NCBI RefSeq assembly: GCF_003966125.1
Contig: NZ_RXMA01000014.1
Span: forward strand, 1 to 64,000
Reading direction: 5' to 3'
DNA: 64,000 nt
Origin: Azospirillum griseum
GTDB taxonomy: Bacteria; Pseudomonadota; Alphaproteobacteria; Azospirillales; Azospirillaceae
Shown one piece after another: positions 18,721-28,908 of this stretch. Position numbers and translations under genes: made by a program. How positions within the stretch are numbered: the first letter of the stretch is position 1; each line of letters opens with the position of its first letter. Below the pieces are notes generated by a model, which ran no database searches, was not told where the DNA came from, and saw only the letters and a program-made list of their open reading frames with translations.

Positions 18721-19773
18721 ATGAAACAGCGCATCGCGTCCACGCTCGCCGGTCTGTTCCTGACGATGTCCGCCACCATGACCGCCGGTGTGGCGCTGGC
18801 CGCCGGGCCGACCATCGGCGTGTCCTGGTCCAACTTCCAGGAAGAGCGGTGGAAGACCGACGAGGCCGCCATCAAGGCGGTGATCGAAAAGGCCGGTGGC
18901 ACCTATGTCTCGGCGGACGCCCAATCCTCCCCCGCCAAGCAGCTTTCGGACATCGAGGCGCTGATCGCGCGCGGGGCCAAGGCGCTGATCATTCTGGCGC
19001 AGGATTCCGACGCCATCCGCCCGGCGGTGGAAAAGGCGGCGGCGGAAGGCATTCCGGTCGTCGGCTATGACCGCCTGATCGAAATCCCGTCGGCCTTCTA
19101 CATCACCTTCGACAACAAGGAAGTGGGCCGGATGCAGGCCCGCGCCGTTCTGGCGGCCAAGCCCAAGGGCAACTACGCCTTCATCAAGGGATCCTCGACC
19201 GATCCGAACGCCGATTTCCTCTTCGCCGGTCAGATGGAGGTGCTGAAGGACGCCATGTCGCGCGGCGACGTGAAGAGCGTGGGCGAGGCCTACACCGACA
19301 AGTGGCTGCCCGCCAACGCCCAGAAGAACATGGAACAGATCCTGACCAAGGCGAACAACAAGGTGGACGCCGTGGTCGCCTCCAACGACGGCACGGCGGG
19401 CGGTGCCGTGGCGGCGTTGAGCGCCCAGGGTCTGGCCGGAACCGTGCCCGTCTCGGGCCAGGACGGCGACAAGGCCGCGCTGAACCGCATCGCGCAGGGC
19501 ACGCAAACCGTGTCGGTGTGGAAGGACGCCCGTGAGCTGGGCCGCCGCGCGGCGGAAATCGCCATCGATCTGGCGGGCGGCAAGGCCATGAAGGCGGTCG
19601 CCGGGGCCACCACCTTCGACGGCGGTCCGAAGAAGCAGAAGATGACCTCGCTGTTCCTGACGCCGATTCCGATCACCAAGGACAACCTGAACCTCGTCAT
19701 CGACGCCGGTTGGGTGACGAAGGACGTGGTTTGCCAGGGTGTGAAGAAGGGGTCCGTCAAGGTCTGCGACTGA
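18721..19773 (+). CDS. xylF: D-xylose ABC transporter, periplasmic binding protein
   Basis: A 350-residue sugar-binding protein. The signal peptide [20 protein letters not shown] ends near ALAAG. The pentose-binding fold follows with [55 protein letters not shown] and [14 protein letters not shown], all typical of XylF. A good GGAGG-type site precedes the ATG at 18721. A GC-rich stem-loop follows the stop, a common way to raise binding-protein mRNA relative to the permease. It delivers xylose to XylH/XylG. Confidence 0.94.
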   Translation: MKQRIASTLAGLFLTMSATMTAGVALAAGPTIGVSWSNFQEERWKTDEAAIKAVIEKAGGTYVSADAQSSPAKQLSDIEALIARGAKALIILAQDSDAIRPAVEKAAAEGIPVVGYDRLIEIPSAFYITFDNKEVGRMQARAVLAAKPKGNYAFIKGSSTDPNADFLFAGQMEVLKDAMSRGDVKSVGEAYTDKWLPANAQKNMEQILTKANNKVDAVVASNDGTAGGAVAALSAQGLAGTVPVSGQDGDKAALNRIAQGTQTVSVWKDARELGRRAAEIAIDLAGGKAMKAVAGATTFDGGPKKQKMTSLFLTPIPITKDNLNLVIDAGWVTKDVVCQGVKKGSVKVCD

Positions 19774-19790
19774 TCCACAGCCTCTCCCGA

Positions 19791-19826
19791 CCCCGCCGCG
19801 CGCCGCTGACGCGCGCGGCGGGGTTT
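19791..19826 (+). terminator. Stem-loop between xylF and xylH (attenuator-type)
   Basis: A 12-bp perfect stem (CCCCGCCGCGCG, 19791-19802, with 19812-19823), then TTT. It lies between the binding protein and its permease, so it probably protects the xylF message or causes partial termination rather than ending the operon. Confidence 0.6.
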
Positions 19827-19861
19827 CCCGTCTGTGATTTGACACGAACAATGGACCAAGC

Positions 19862-21115
<1,254 letters not shown>

Positions 21116-21126
21116 GGGGGCCTGAC

Positions 21127-21930
21127 ATGAACAGCACCGCAAGCCAACACACCGGTGGCCGTGGCATCCCGCTGGTCGAGATGCGCGACGTGTCCATCGC
21201 CTTTGGCGGCATCAAGGCGGTCGACGGCGTGTCGGTCGATCTGCACCCCGGCGAGGTGGTCGGGCTGCTCGGCCACAACGGGGCCGGCAAATCGACGCTC
21301 ATCAAAATCCTGTCGGGGGCCTACCCCGCCGATCAGGGCGAGATCCGCATCAACGGCGAGTTGGCCCACATCGCCAGCCCGCGCGACGCCAAGCGCTATG
21401 GCATCGAAACCATCTATCAGACGCTGGCGCTGGCCGACAATGTGGACGCCGCCGCGAACATCTTCCTGGGCCGCGAGCGGCTGACCCGCTGGGGCACGCT
21501 GGACGACCACGCGATGGAGGCGGAGGCCCGCGCCGTCATGGGCCGTCTGAATCCGCATTTCCGCCGCTTCAAGGAACCGGTGAAGGCGCTGTCGGGTGGC
21601 CAACGCCAATCGGTGGCGATCGCGCGCGCCATCCACTTCAACGCCCGCGTCCTCATCATGGACGAACCCACCGCCGCGCTGGGACCGGCGGAAACCAAGC
21701 AGGTGGGCGATCTGGTGTTGCAGTTGAAAAAGGAAGGCATCGGCATCTTCCTGATTTCCCACGACATCCACGACGTGTTCGATCTGGCCGACCGTGTCCA
21801 TGTGATGAAGAACGGCAAGCTCGTCGGCAGCGCCCGCGTGTCCGACGTGACCAAGGACGAGGTGCTGGGCATGATCATCCTGGGCAAATGCCCGCCCGGC
21901 GCCACGCCGGGACCGGGCGCGTCGCCCTGA
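21127..21930 (+). CDS. xylG: Sugar ABC transporter ATPase, single-domain XylG/FrcA type
   Basis: A 267-residue ATPase energising xylose import. Walker A is GHNGAGKST, the Q-loop follows near [12 protein letters not shown], the signature is LSGGQRQ and Walker B is [11 protein letters not shown], then the H-loop [10 protein letters not shown]. Unlike E. coli XylG or RbsA, which fuse two ATPase domains, this protein has one and stops after a short Gly/Pro tail. It would act as a homodimer, like FrcA of rhizobia. No frameshift or remnant of a second domain is visible before the convergent gene. Last gene of the xyl operon. Confidence 0.9.
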   Translation: MNSTASQHTGGRGIPLVEMRDVSIAFGGIKAVDGVSVDLHPGEVVGLLGHNGAGKSTLIKILSGAYPADQGEIRINGELAHIASPRDAKRYGIETIYQTLALADNVDAAANIFLGRERLTRWGTLDDHAMEAEARAVMGRLNPHFRRFKEPVKALSGGQRQSVAIARAIHFNARVLIMDEPTAALGPAETKQVGDLVLQLKKEGIGIFLISHDIHDVFDLADRVHVMKNGKLVGSARVSDVTKDEVLGMIILGKCPPGATPGPGASP

Positions 21931-22003
21931 CAGGCCGGACACCCGCTGCCGCGTGATGCCCGCCAGTCACACGGTTGCCACCCACAGGGCCGCGTTTGTG
22001 CCA

Positions 22004-22040
22004 ACCGACGGGGGCGTCGTCCATCGACACCCCCATCGGT
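22004..22040 (-). terminator. Stem-loop between xylG and the convergent binding-protein gene
   Basis: A 16-bp stem (22004-22019 with 22025-22040) and a 5-base loop. Two positions are C/A mismatches if transcribed rightward but G-U wobbles if transcribed leftward. It is therefore better formed in the minus-strand RNA, as the end of the oxidase/ABC operon. The T run is poor. Confidence 0.5.
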
Positions 22041-22050
22041 CGGCGCAAGA

Positions 22051-23118
22051 TCAGCGTTCGATTTCCTTGTTCCAGCGCTGGTTCCAATCCGGGCGCTTCT
22101 CGTTGATGACGTCCCAATCCACCGTGTTGGCGGTCTTCATGTAGCCCTGGAACTTGGCCATGGCGTCGGCGACCTCCGCCGGGGCGGAAACCTTGGTGTT
22201 GGACGGGATCTGCGCGCCGAACTTCAGGGCGGCGAGCTGCGCCTCCTGGCCCAGCAGATAGGCGGCGAGCTTTTGCGCGGCGGCGTTGTCCGGGTTCTTG
22301 TTGACCACGCATTGCCCGACCATCAGCACGACCGAGCCTTCCTTGGGCTGGGCGTATTCGACCGGGATGCCCTTTTCCTTCAGGCTGCCGACGCCGGTCG
22401 GGGTCAGCGGGAAGATGGCCGCTTCGCCGGTCTGCACCATTTCGGCGATCTTGGCGGAGCTGGGGATGTATTCCAGCACGTTCGGGCCGATGGTCTTGCG
22501 CCAGGTGGTGAAGCCCGGTTCGACGTTGGATTCCGTCCCGCCCTGGATGCGGTTGTACATCAGGAAGGCGTGCAGGCCGAAGGTGCTGCTGGCCGCCGAC
22601 TGAACGACGATCTTTCCCTTGTATTTGGGATCGGCCAAATCCATCCAGGAGGTCGGGGCGGCCCAACCCTTTTCGTCGAACATCTTCTTGTTGTAGGCCA
22701 GCCCGGTCATGCCCATGTTGACGCCGACCGCCATGTCGCCCTTCATGCGGGAGGACGGATAAACCTCGTCCAGCACCGGCGACGGCTCGGTCTTCTGGCA
22801 CAGCCCCATGCCGATGGCCCGGTACATCAACCCGTCGTCGAGGAAGACGACGTGCATTTGCGGGTTGTCCTTTTGCGCCTGAAGCTTGGCCAGGATGTCC
22901 GACGAGGTCCCCGGAACCACCACGACCTTGATGCCTGTGGCCTTTTCAAAGGCCGGGAAGACGTTCTCGGTGTAGGTCTTCTCCATCGTGCCGCCGTTCA
23001 TGCCGATGTAGACCGTCTTGGTCTGCGCGGCGGCGGGCGACGTGACGGCCAGACCGGCGGCCAGAGCGATGGCGGCGACGGCAAGGCCGGTGCGGGGCAG
23101 CGAACGCGGGGTGGGCAT
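22051..23118 (-). CDS. ABC transporter periplasmic binding protein (PotD-like)
   Basis: A 355-residue secreted solute-binding protein of the spermidine/putrescine/opine class. A signal peptide (LPRTGLAVAAIALAAGLAV, cleavage near AAAQT) is followed by VYIGMNGGTMEKTYTENVFP, LAYNKKMFDEKGWAAPTSWMDL and DVINEKRPDWNQRWNKEIER at the C-terminus. The real start at 23118 lies well inside a longer open frame and has a GGAGG site about 7 bases upstream. It is the last gene of a seven-gene operon, separated from the permease and ATPase genes by three oxidase-subunit genes. The substrate is probably an amino-acid or polyamine-like amine that the oxidase then attacks. Confidence 0.85.
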   Translation of the reverse strand: MPTPRSLPRTGLAVAAIALAAGLAVTSPAAAQTKTVYIGMNGGTMEKTYTENVFPAFEKATGIKVVVVPGTSSDILAKLQAQKDNPQMHVVFLDDGLMYRAIGMGLCQKTEPSPVLDEVYPSSRMKGDMAVGVNMGMTGLAYNKKMFDEKGWAAPTSWMDLADPKYKGKIVVQSAASSTFGLHAFLMYNRIQGGTESNVEPGFTTWRKTIGPNVLEYIPSSAKIAEMVQTGEAAIFPLTPTGVGSLKEKGIPVEYAQPKEGSVVLMVGQCVVNKNPDNAAAQKLAAYLLGQEAQLAALKFGAQIPSNTKVSAPAEVADAMAKFQGYMKTANTVDWDVINEKRPDWNQRWNKEIER

Positions 23119-23147
23119 GACGGTCCTCCTGGTTGGATGGCGAAACG

Positions 23148-24266
23148 TTACGGGGTGGGCGGGAAACGATCGATGCGGAAGGCGTCCAGCGGGGCCGTGC
23201 TGCGGCCGTCGCGGACCAGTTCGGCCAGCGCCTCCCCCACCGCCGGGCCGATCTGGAACCCGGCACCGGAAAAGCCGAAGGCGTGGAACAGGTTGGGGGT
23301 GGTGCGGCTGGGGCCGATGATCGGGTTGCGGTCGGGTGTGTAGCCCTCCACCCCGGTCCAGCAGCGGATGACGTGGGCCTTGGCGATCTGGGGAAACAGC
23401 TCCGCCGCGTCGCGCATCAGCGTCAGCACGGCGTCGCGCTGCGGCCGGGCGCGGTCGGGGTCGAGCGCGAAACCGCGCCCACCACCCACCACCATGTTGC
23501 CGCGCGGCACCTGCCGCCCATAGACCCCGCCGCCCTCGACCCCGATGTTGACGTCCAGAAAACGCGGCAGCGGTTCGGTGACGGCCATGTTGGGGTGCAG
23601 GGATTCCAGCGGGACCGGTTCGTCGAACGCGGTGGCGATGCGGTGCGACCACGCGCCCGCCGTGTTCAGCAGCACACGCGCCCGCACCTCCAGCGCGTCG
23701 CCGCTGACCAGCACGAAGCGGTCGCCGTCGCGTGACACCCGGTCCACCGGAGTCTGCTCGCGCACGATGGCCCCGCGCGCGGCGGCGGCACGGGCGAAGG
23801 CGGGGGAGACCAGACGCGGGTTCGCGTGCCCATCCTCGGGACACAGGGAGCCGCCGACGGCGCGGTCGCCCAGGGCCGGAAAGCGGCGGCGGAAGGCGTC
23901 CCCGGCGATGATCTCCAAATCCAGACCGAACCCGGCGCTGCGCTCCTTGTAGGCGATCAGCGAGTCCAGATCGGCCTCGCTGCGCGCCAGCTTGAGATGG
24001 CCGGAGCGGATGTATTCGGCGTCGGTTCCCAGCAATTCCGGCAACCGGCCCCAGATCGCGTGCGCGCGCTGCGACAGCGGCAGTTGCTCCAGCGGGCGGC
24101 CCTGACGCCGCACCCCACCGAAATTGACGCCGCTGGCCTTCGCCCCGCACCAATCGCGCTCCAGCAGCGTGACGGAAAAGCCCATCTCGCGCAGAAACAG
24201 GGCGGCGGACCCGCCGACGATGCCGCCGCCAACGATGGCGACGTCGCAATGGATGTGCTCCGTCAC
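23148..24266 (-). CDS. FAD-dependent amine oxidoreductase, DAO family (HcnC / opine oxidase B-like)
   Basis: A 372-residue flavoprotein of the D-amino-acid oxidase/sarcosine oxidase beta family. The dinucleotide fold CDVAIVGGGIVGGSAALFL is at the N-terminus, and the substrate/FAD block WTGVEGYTPDRNPIIG and FHAFGFSGAGFQIGPAVGE near the C-terminus. Translation starts at a GTG that overlaps the stop of the preceding subunit gene (GTGA), with AGGAGG before it. It is the catalytic beta-type subunit of a three-part enzyme with the two genes upstream. Related complexes oxidise opines, D-hydroxyproline, proline or glycine (HCN synthase); substrate cannot be assigned here. Confidence 0.87.
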   Translation of the reverse strand: MTEHIHCDVAIVGGGIVGGSAALFLREMGFSVTLLERDWCGAKASGVNFGGVRRQGRPLEQLPLSQRAHAIWGRLPELLGTDAEYIRSGHLKLARSEADLDSLIAYKERSAGFGLDLEIIAGDAFRRRFPALGDRAVGGSLCPEDGHANPRLVSPAFARAAAARGAIVREQTPVDRVSRDGDRFVLVSGDALEVRARVLLNTAGAWSHRIATAFDEPVPLESLHPNMAVTEPLPRFLDVNIGVEGGGVYGRQVPRGNMVVGGGRGFALDPDRARPQRDAVLTLMRDAAELFPQIAKAHVIRCWTGVEGYTPDRNPIIGPSRTTPNLFHAFGFSGAGFQIGPAVGEALAELVRDGRSTAPLDAFRIDRFPPTP

Positions 24267-25645
24267 GGCGTGGCCTCCTGGACCGGGGTGGCGGTGATGG
24301 GCAAGGGCTTGATCGGCGGTTGCGCCCGCAGACGCCCGACCGCGTCGGGACCAACGCCCAACGCACCCGCCAGCAATTCGGCGGCGGCGGCCCCGCAAAC
24401 GCGGCCCTGGCAGCGTCCCATGCCGACGCGGGTCAGGGCCTTGGCGCGGTTGATCTCGCGCGCCTCGCCGCGTTGGCCGACCCCGCGCAGGGTTCCGGCG
24501 CTGACGCCCTCGCACCGGCACAGCATCAGATCGTCGGGGATGGTCGCGGCCCAATCCTGCGGAAAGGGGAAGGCGGCGTTGAGCGCCCGGCGGAAGGCGG
24601 CGACGCGCGCCAGACGGCGATCCAGCCACGCCACCCGTGCGGCATCGACCGGCAGACCGGCGTCCTCCAACGCGGCGCGTGCGGCGCGCTCCCCCGCCAG
24701 CTCCGCCGCGTCGGCCCCAGCGATGCCGCCGCCGTCGCCCGCGATATAAAGGCCGGGAACGGAGGTCCGCCCCGCCGTATCCCGCACCGGCAACCACGCC
24801 CGATCCATCGGATCAAAGCGGAAGGCGCAACCCGCCAGATCGGCCAGTTGGGTTTCAGAGCGCAAGCCAAGGCCGAAGGCCACGGCGTCACACTCCACCG
24901 CAATCTCACCCGCGCCGTGGCGGACGCGCAGGGCGCGCACCCTGCCCTCCCCCTCCACCGCGATGGGACGGATTCCGTGATGGACCGGCACACCGTGCAG
25001 CCGCAGCCAACCGACCAGCGCCAGCCCCTTGGCCAACGTCGCCGGATCGCGCAGCATCCCCGGCAGGGCGCGGGCCTGGACCGTCTGCGGCGTGGTGTCG
25101 AACACGCCCGCCACCTCGACCCCGGCCTTGAGATACTGGCAGGCGACCAGATAGAGCAGCGGCCCGGTGCCGAGAAAGGCAACCCGCCGCCCGATGGCGC
25201 AGCCCTGGAACTTCAAGGCCACCTGCGACCCGCCCAGGGTGAAGACGCCGGGCAGCGTCCAACCGGGAAAGGGCAGAACCCGGTCGGTGGCACCGGTCGC
25301 CAGAATGAGCGGGCCATAAGGAATCGTGTCCGTCACCCCGTCGCACAGCAGGTCGAGCGCGCCGCGCTCGCAGTTCCACACCAGCGTGCGCGGGCGGTAA
25401 TCGACGCGGTCGCGGATCCGGTCCAGGGCGCGATGAACGGCGTCGGCCTTGGCCGCCTCCGTCCCGTAGAGCGCGGTTTTCGGGCGGGTGAAGCCACCAT
25501 CGGGCGGTTGGCGGTAGATCTGGCCGCCGCCGCGCGCGGCCTCGTCGATCAGCACCGGGCGCAGACCGGCGGCGACCAGCGCCTCCGCCGCGCGGATGCC
25601 CGCCGGGCCGGCCCCGACGATGACGGGCGACAGGGCGCGGGTCAC
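24263..25645 (-). CDS. FAD/NAD(P)-type oxidoreductase subunit with C-terminal Fe-S motif (HcnB / opine oxidase A-like)
   Basis: A 460-residue subunit. N-terminal Rossmann motif PVIVGAGPAGIRAAEAL, the central second dinucleotide fold RRVAFLGTGPLLYLVA, ILATGATDRVLPFPGW, and the FAD end motif GLYIAGDGGGIAGA. The last 90 residues carry a BFD-like [2Fe-2S] cysteine cluster (LCRCEGVSAG and GRCQGRVCG), as in HcnB and OoxA. The start is a GTG at 25645 behind GGGGAGGGG, overlapping the ferredoxin-like gene by 4 bases. It passes electrons between the DAO-type and [2Fe-2S] subunits. Confidence 0.87.
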   Translation of the reverse strand: MTRALSPVIVGAGPAGIRAAEALVAAGLRPVLIDEAARGGGQIYRQPPDGGFTRPKTALYGTEAAKADAVHRALDRIRDRVDYRPRTLVWNCERGALDLLCDGVTDTIPYGPLILATGATDRVLPFPGWTLPGVFTLGGSQVALKFQGCAIGRRVAFLGTGPLLYLVACQYLKAGVEVAGVFDTTPQTVQARALPGMLRDPATLAKGLALVGWLRLHGVPVHHGIRPIAVEGEGRVRALRVRHGAGEIAVECDAVAFGLGLRSETQLADLAGCAFRFDPMDRAWLPVRDTAGRTSVPGLYIAGDGGGIAGADAAELAGERAARAALEDAGLPVDAARVAWLDRRLARVAAFRRALNAAFPFPQDWAATIPDDLMLCRCEGVSAGTLRGVGQRGEAREINRAKALTRVGMGRCQGRVCGAAAAELLAGALGVGPDAVGRLRAQPPIKPLPITATPVQEATP

Positions 25646-25953
25646 GGCTGCCCCTCCCCGCCCGCAGCGGTCCATTCGCTGGCGCTGACCAGCCGCATGC
25701 CCTCGGCGATGAAGGTGCCGCAGGCGCGCAGCCGATCGCCCTCCTCCGTCCGCACCCAGCAATCCTGACAGGCCCCCATCAGGCAGAAACCGGCGCGCGG
25801 GCTGTCGGCGAACTCCGACCGGCGCAGGTGATCGCCGTTGGTCAGCATGGCGGTCAGGATGGTGTCGCCCTCCAACGCCTCGACCGGGCGGCCGTCGAGC
25901 GTGAAGCGGACCACACGGCGGCCCTGCTCGGCCACGCGCTGCAACAAAGCCAT
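25642..25953 (-). CDS. [2Fe-2S] subunit of the amine oxidoreductase (HcnA-like)
   Basis: A 103-residue ferredoxin-fold protein with the cysteine pattern CLMGACQDCWV followed later by LRACGT, typical of the plant-type [2Fe-2S] domain fused to or paired with sarcosine oxidase alpha/HcnA subunits. The ATG at 25953 has AGAAGGG upstream. Coupled by overlaps to the two flavoprotein genes, giving an A-B-C set in the usual HcnABC/opine oxidase order. It lies 28 bases after the permease gene, so uptake and oxidation genes share one transcript. Confidence 0.87.
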   Translation of the reverse strand: MALLQRVAEQGRRVVRFTLDGRPVEALEGDTILTAMLTNGDHLRRSEFADSPRAGFCLMGACQDCWVRTEEGDRLRACGTFIAEGMRLVSASEWTAAGGEGQP

Positions 25954-25981
25954 GATGGTGCCCTTCTTGCGACTGGGGGTG

Positions 25982-26776
25982 TCAGTGCTGGCCGACCAGG
26001 ATCCGGTCCAGGCCATACACGCGGTCGAGCAGCAGAACCGCGACCGCCGTGATGCCGACGATGATCGCCGACACCGCCGCCATCATCGGGTCGATGGATT
26101 CGGTGGCGTACATGTACATCCGCACCGGCAGCGTCACCGTGGACGGCGAGGTGATGAAGATGGACATGGTCAGCTCGTCGAAGCTGTTGATGAAGGCGAT
26201 GAGCCAGCCGCCGGTCACGCCGGGCAGGATCATCGGCAATGTGACGCGGCGGAACACCGTCGCCTCGCTCGCCCCCAGCGAATAGGCCGCCTGCTCGACG
26301 CTGCGGTCGAAGCCGGTGATGGCGGCGATCAGCAGGCGCATGACATAGGGGGTGACGATGACGATGTGCGCGGCCACCAGCCACCCAAAGCTGCCCGTCG
26401 CCCCGACCAGCGCGAACAGCCGCAGCATCGCCACGCCCAACACCAGATGCGGGATGATGAGCGGCGACAGGAACAGCGCGTTGAGGAAACCGCGCCCGCG
26501 AAACTCCCAGCGGGTGATCGCCAAGGCCGCCGGAACCGCCAGCACCACCGCCAGCGTCGCCGACAGCAAGGCCAGCCACAGGCTGTTCCAAAAGGATTGG
26601 ACGAAATCGGGGTGGCGGAACACCGCCTCGAACCAGCGCAGCGACAGGCCGCGCGTGGGCAGCGACAGGGTGTTTTCCGGGGTGAAGGCGACCAGACAGA
26701 CGATCGCCAACGGGGCCAGCATGAACAGCACGACCAGGCTGTGGAAGATCAGGGCGATGGGTCCGTTGCGGGTCAT
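25982..26776 (-). CDS. ABC transporter permease (PotC-like)
   Basis: A 264-residue inner-membrane permease with six hydrophobic helices and the cytoplasmic coupling motif EQAAYSLGASEATVFRRVTLP (the EAA loop). It begins with the typical short N-tail before TM1 (IALIFHSLVVLFMLAPLAIV). Pairs with the PotB-like permease encoded 7 bases upstream. Family members import polyamines, opines and related cationic amines. Confidence 0.9.
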   Translation of the reverse strand: MTRNGPIALIFHSLVVLFMLAPLAIVCLVAFTPENTLSLPTRGLSLRWFEAVFRHPDFVQSFWNSLWLALLSATLAVVLAVPAALAITRWEFRGRGFLNALFLSPLIIPHLVLGVAMLRLFALVGATGSFGWLVAAHIVIVTPYVMRLLIAAITGFDRSVEQAAYSLGASEATVFRRVTLPMILPGVTGGWLIAFINSFDELTMSIFITSPSTVTLPVRMYMYATESIDPMMAAVSAIIVGITAVAVLLLDRVYGLDRILVGQH

Positions 26777-26783
26777 GATGGCC

Positions 26784-27644
26784 TCACCCCAGTCGGCGGC
26801 GGTAATGACCTTCCACCACGCGGTGATAGGTCAGCATGACGATGAGATTGGCCGCCAGCAGCAGCACGGCGACCGCCGCCCCCATCGGCCAATTGAGATC
26901 GCTGAGATACTGGTCGTAGACGATGGTCGCGACCATCTTCAGCCGCCGCCCGCCCAACAGGCCGGGGATGGCGAAGGCGCTGGCGCTGAGACCGAAGACG
27001 ATCAGGCTGCCCGACAGGATGCCCGGCAGGATCTGCGGGGCGACCACCCGGACGATCGCCGTGGCGCGCGAGGCACCAAAGGACAACGCCGCCTGCTCCA
27101 CCGCCGGATCGAGCTTTTGCAAGGAGGTCCAGACCGGGATGACCATGAAGGGCAGCATGACGTGGACCAGGGCGACGATGACCGTGCCCTCGCTGTAGAG
27201 CAGGCGCATCCGGCCAAAGCCCAGCGCCATCAGCGCCGCGTTCACCGGGCCTTCCGGCCCCAGCAGCATGCTCCAGCCAAAGGCGCGGACCACCACCGAC
27301 ACCAGCAGCGGGGCCAGCACCACCAGCAGGAACACCGACCGCCACGGGTTGCGCATCCGGCTGAGGATGTAGGCCTCCGGCACGCCGATCACCACGCAGA
27401 TGGCGGTGGCCAGCGCCGCCACGCGGAAGGTTCGCAGGAAAATTTCCAAATAGTAGCTGTCGCTCAACACCGACGCGTAATGCGCGACGGTAAAGCCATG
27501 GGTGCGCCCGGTCGCGTGCTCGAACTCGTTGAAGGACAGCAGCGCCGTCAGCACCAGCGGCGTCAGGATCAGCGCGCCGAACAGCAGCGCGGCGGGGGCC
27601 GACAGGATCAGCGGCGTCGGCAGCCGGGCGGGGGCGGCGCTCAT
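26784..27644 (-). CDS. ABC transporter permease (PotB-like)
   Basis: A 286-residue permease with six membrane helices and the EAA loop EQAALSFGASRATAIVRVVAP. The ATG at 27644 overlaps the stop of the ATPase gene (TGATG), so the upstream in-frame ATG at 27719, inside that gene, was rejected. Forms the heteromeric channel with the PotC-like protein. Confidence 0.9.
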   Translation of the reverse strand: MSAAPARLPTPLILSAPAALLFGALILTPLVLTALLSFNEFEHATGRTHGFTVAHYASVLSDSYYLEIFLRTFRVAALATAICVVIGVPEAYILSRMRNPWRSVFLLVVLAPLLVSVVVRAFGWSMLLGPEGPVNAALMALGFGRMRLLYSEGTVIVALVHVMLPFMVIPVWTSLQKLDPAVEQAALSFGASRATAIVRVVAPQILPGILSGSLIVFGLSASAFAIPGLLGGRRLKMVATIVYDQYLSDLNWPMGAAVAVLLLAANLIVMLTYHRVVEGHYRRRLG

Positions 27645-28735
27645 CAATGCGCCTCCAGCGTCGGATCGGGGGCCTCGGCCAGACGGCCGCGATGGACACG
27701 GACAACCGACGGAGTCCAATCCAGCCCCACCGGCTCACCGGTGTCCAGCGGCGCGGAGCCGTCGTTCGGCGTCACCGCCATCAACGTGCCCAGCGGCCCG
27801 TCGATGTGGTAGAGCCATTGGCTGCCCAGGAAGTAGCGTTCCGCCACCCGTCCGGGCAAACGGCCAAGACCGCTTCCGGTCAGGCGCAGCTTTTCCGGGC
27901 GGATGCACAGCGTCACCGTGTCGCCGCGCACCAGCGCCCCGGCGTCGATCTCCACCGGAACCCCGCCCAGCGACACCGTGGCGGCGCGGTCGTTGACCGC
28001 CTGCACCGTGCCGGGCAACAGGTTGGTCTTGCCGACGAAGCGGGAGATGAACTCCGTCTCCGGGTGTTCGTAGATGCGGTAGGGCTGATCGATCTGGGTG
28101 ATGCGGCCGCTTTCCATCACCACCACGCGGTCGCTGATGGAAAAGGCTTCGGCCTGATCGTGCGTCACCATCACCGTGGTGGTCCCGACCTTGCGCTGGA
28201 TGTCGCGCAGCTCGAACTGCATGGCCTCGCGCAGCTTGGCGTCCAGATTGGACAGCGGCTCGTCGAGCAGCAGCACCGGCGGGCGGATGACGATGGCGCG
28301 GGCGAGCGCCACGCGCTGGCGCTGGCCGCCCGACAATTCGCGCGGATACCGCCCGGCGTAGGCCGCCAGATGCACCAGTTCCAGCGCCTCCTCCACACGG
28401 GGTCGGCGCTCGCCCTTGGGCACGCGCTGCATCTCCAACCCGAAACAGACGTTGTCGAACACCGTCATGTGCGGGAACAGCGCGTAGCTCTGGAACACGA
28501 TGCCCAGGCCGCGCGAGTTGGCCTTTGCGTGCGTGATGTCGCGCCCATCCAGCCGGATGGTCCCGGAGGTTGGTTCCACGAATCCGGCGATCATCTGAAG
28601 CGTCGTCGTCTTGCCGCAGCCCGACGGCCCCAGCAGAGAGACAAACTCGCCCTTCTCGACCGACAAGGTAACGTCGCTGACGGCGTTCAGCGTGCCGTAG
28701 CTTTTGGTGATGTCTTGCAATTCGAGGAACGACAC
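27644..28735 (-). CDS. ABC transporter ATPase (PotA-like)
   Basis: A 363-residue ATPase: Walker A GPSGCGKTT, Q-loop VFQSYALFPHMTV, signature LSGGQRQRVALARA, Walker B VLLLDEPLSNLDA, H-loop VTHDQAEA, and a C-terminal TOBE domain (about 285-350) characteristic of PotA/MalK-type importers. It is the first gene of the operon and is divergent from the iclR-type gene, with about 170 bases between them carrying candidate operators. Confidence 0.92.
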   Translation of the reverse strand: MSFLELQDITKSYGTLNAVSDVTLSVEKGEFVSLLGPSGCGKTTTLQMIAGFVEPTSGTIRLDGRDITHAKANSRGLGIVFQSYALFPHMTVFDNVCFGLEMQRVPKGERRPRVEEALELVHLAAYAGRYPRELSGGQRQRVALARAIVIRPPVLLLDEPLSNLDAKLREAMQFELRDIQRKVGTTTVMVTHDQAEAFSISDRVVVMESGRITQIDQPYRIYEHPETEFISRFVGKTNLLPGTVQAVNDRAATVSLGGVPVEIDAGALVRGDTVTLCIRPEKLRLTGSGLGRLPGRVAERYFLGSQWLYHIDGPLGTLMAVTPNDGSAPLDTGEPVGLDWTPSVVRVHRGRLAEAPDPTLEAH

Positions 28736-28816
28736 CGGGGCTTCTCCCTCTTGGTCCGTTGGGCCTCACCTGTTGAGGCTGATGGTTCCGTGTGTGACCG
28801 TTCGGCGTCAACGGAC

Positions 28817-28863
28817 TTTTCCGCATAGAGAAAACTATTTGAGAAAGTTTCCGATATACGGAA
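28817..28863. promoter_or_regulatory. Candidate IclR operators between divergent genes
   Basis: Two related elements lie in the AT-rich divergent promoter. TTTTC-N8-GAAAA (28817-28834) contains TTCCGCATA; TTCCG-ATATA-CGGAA (28849-28863) is symmetric. Their TTTCCG half-sites are 31 bases apart, close to three helical turns. IclR-family operators are short palindromes in exactly this position. Confidence 0.45.
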
Positions 28864-28908
28864 TAAATGGGGCGCTTTGGCCATGAACGCTTTTGATGGG
28901 AACCAGCG

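Noticed and set aside
21127..21930. xylG as a frameshifted or truncated two-domain ATPase
   Set aside because: One complete ATPase domain with all motifs and a clean stop; no second Walker A in any frame before the next gene.
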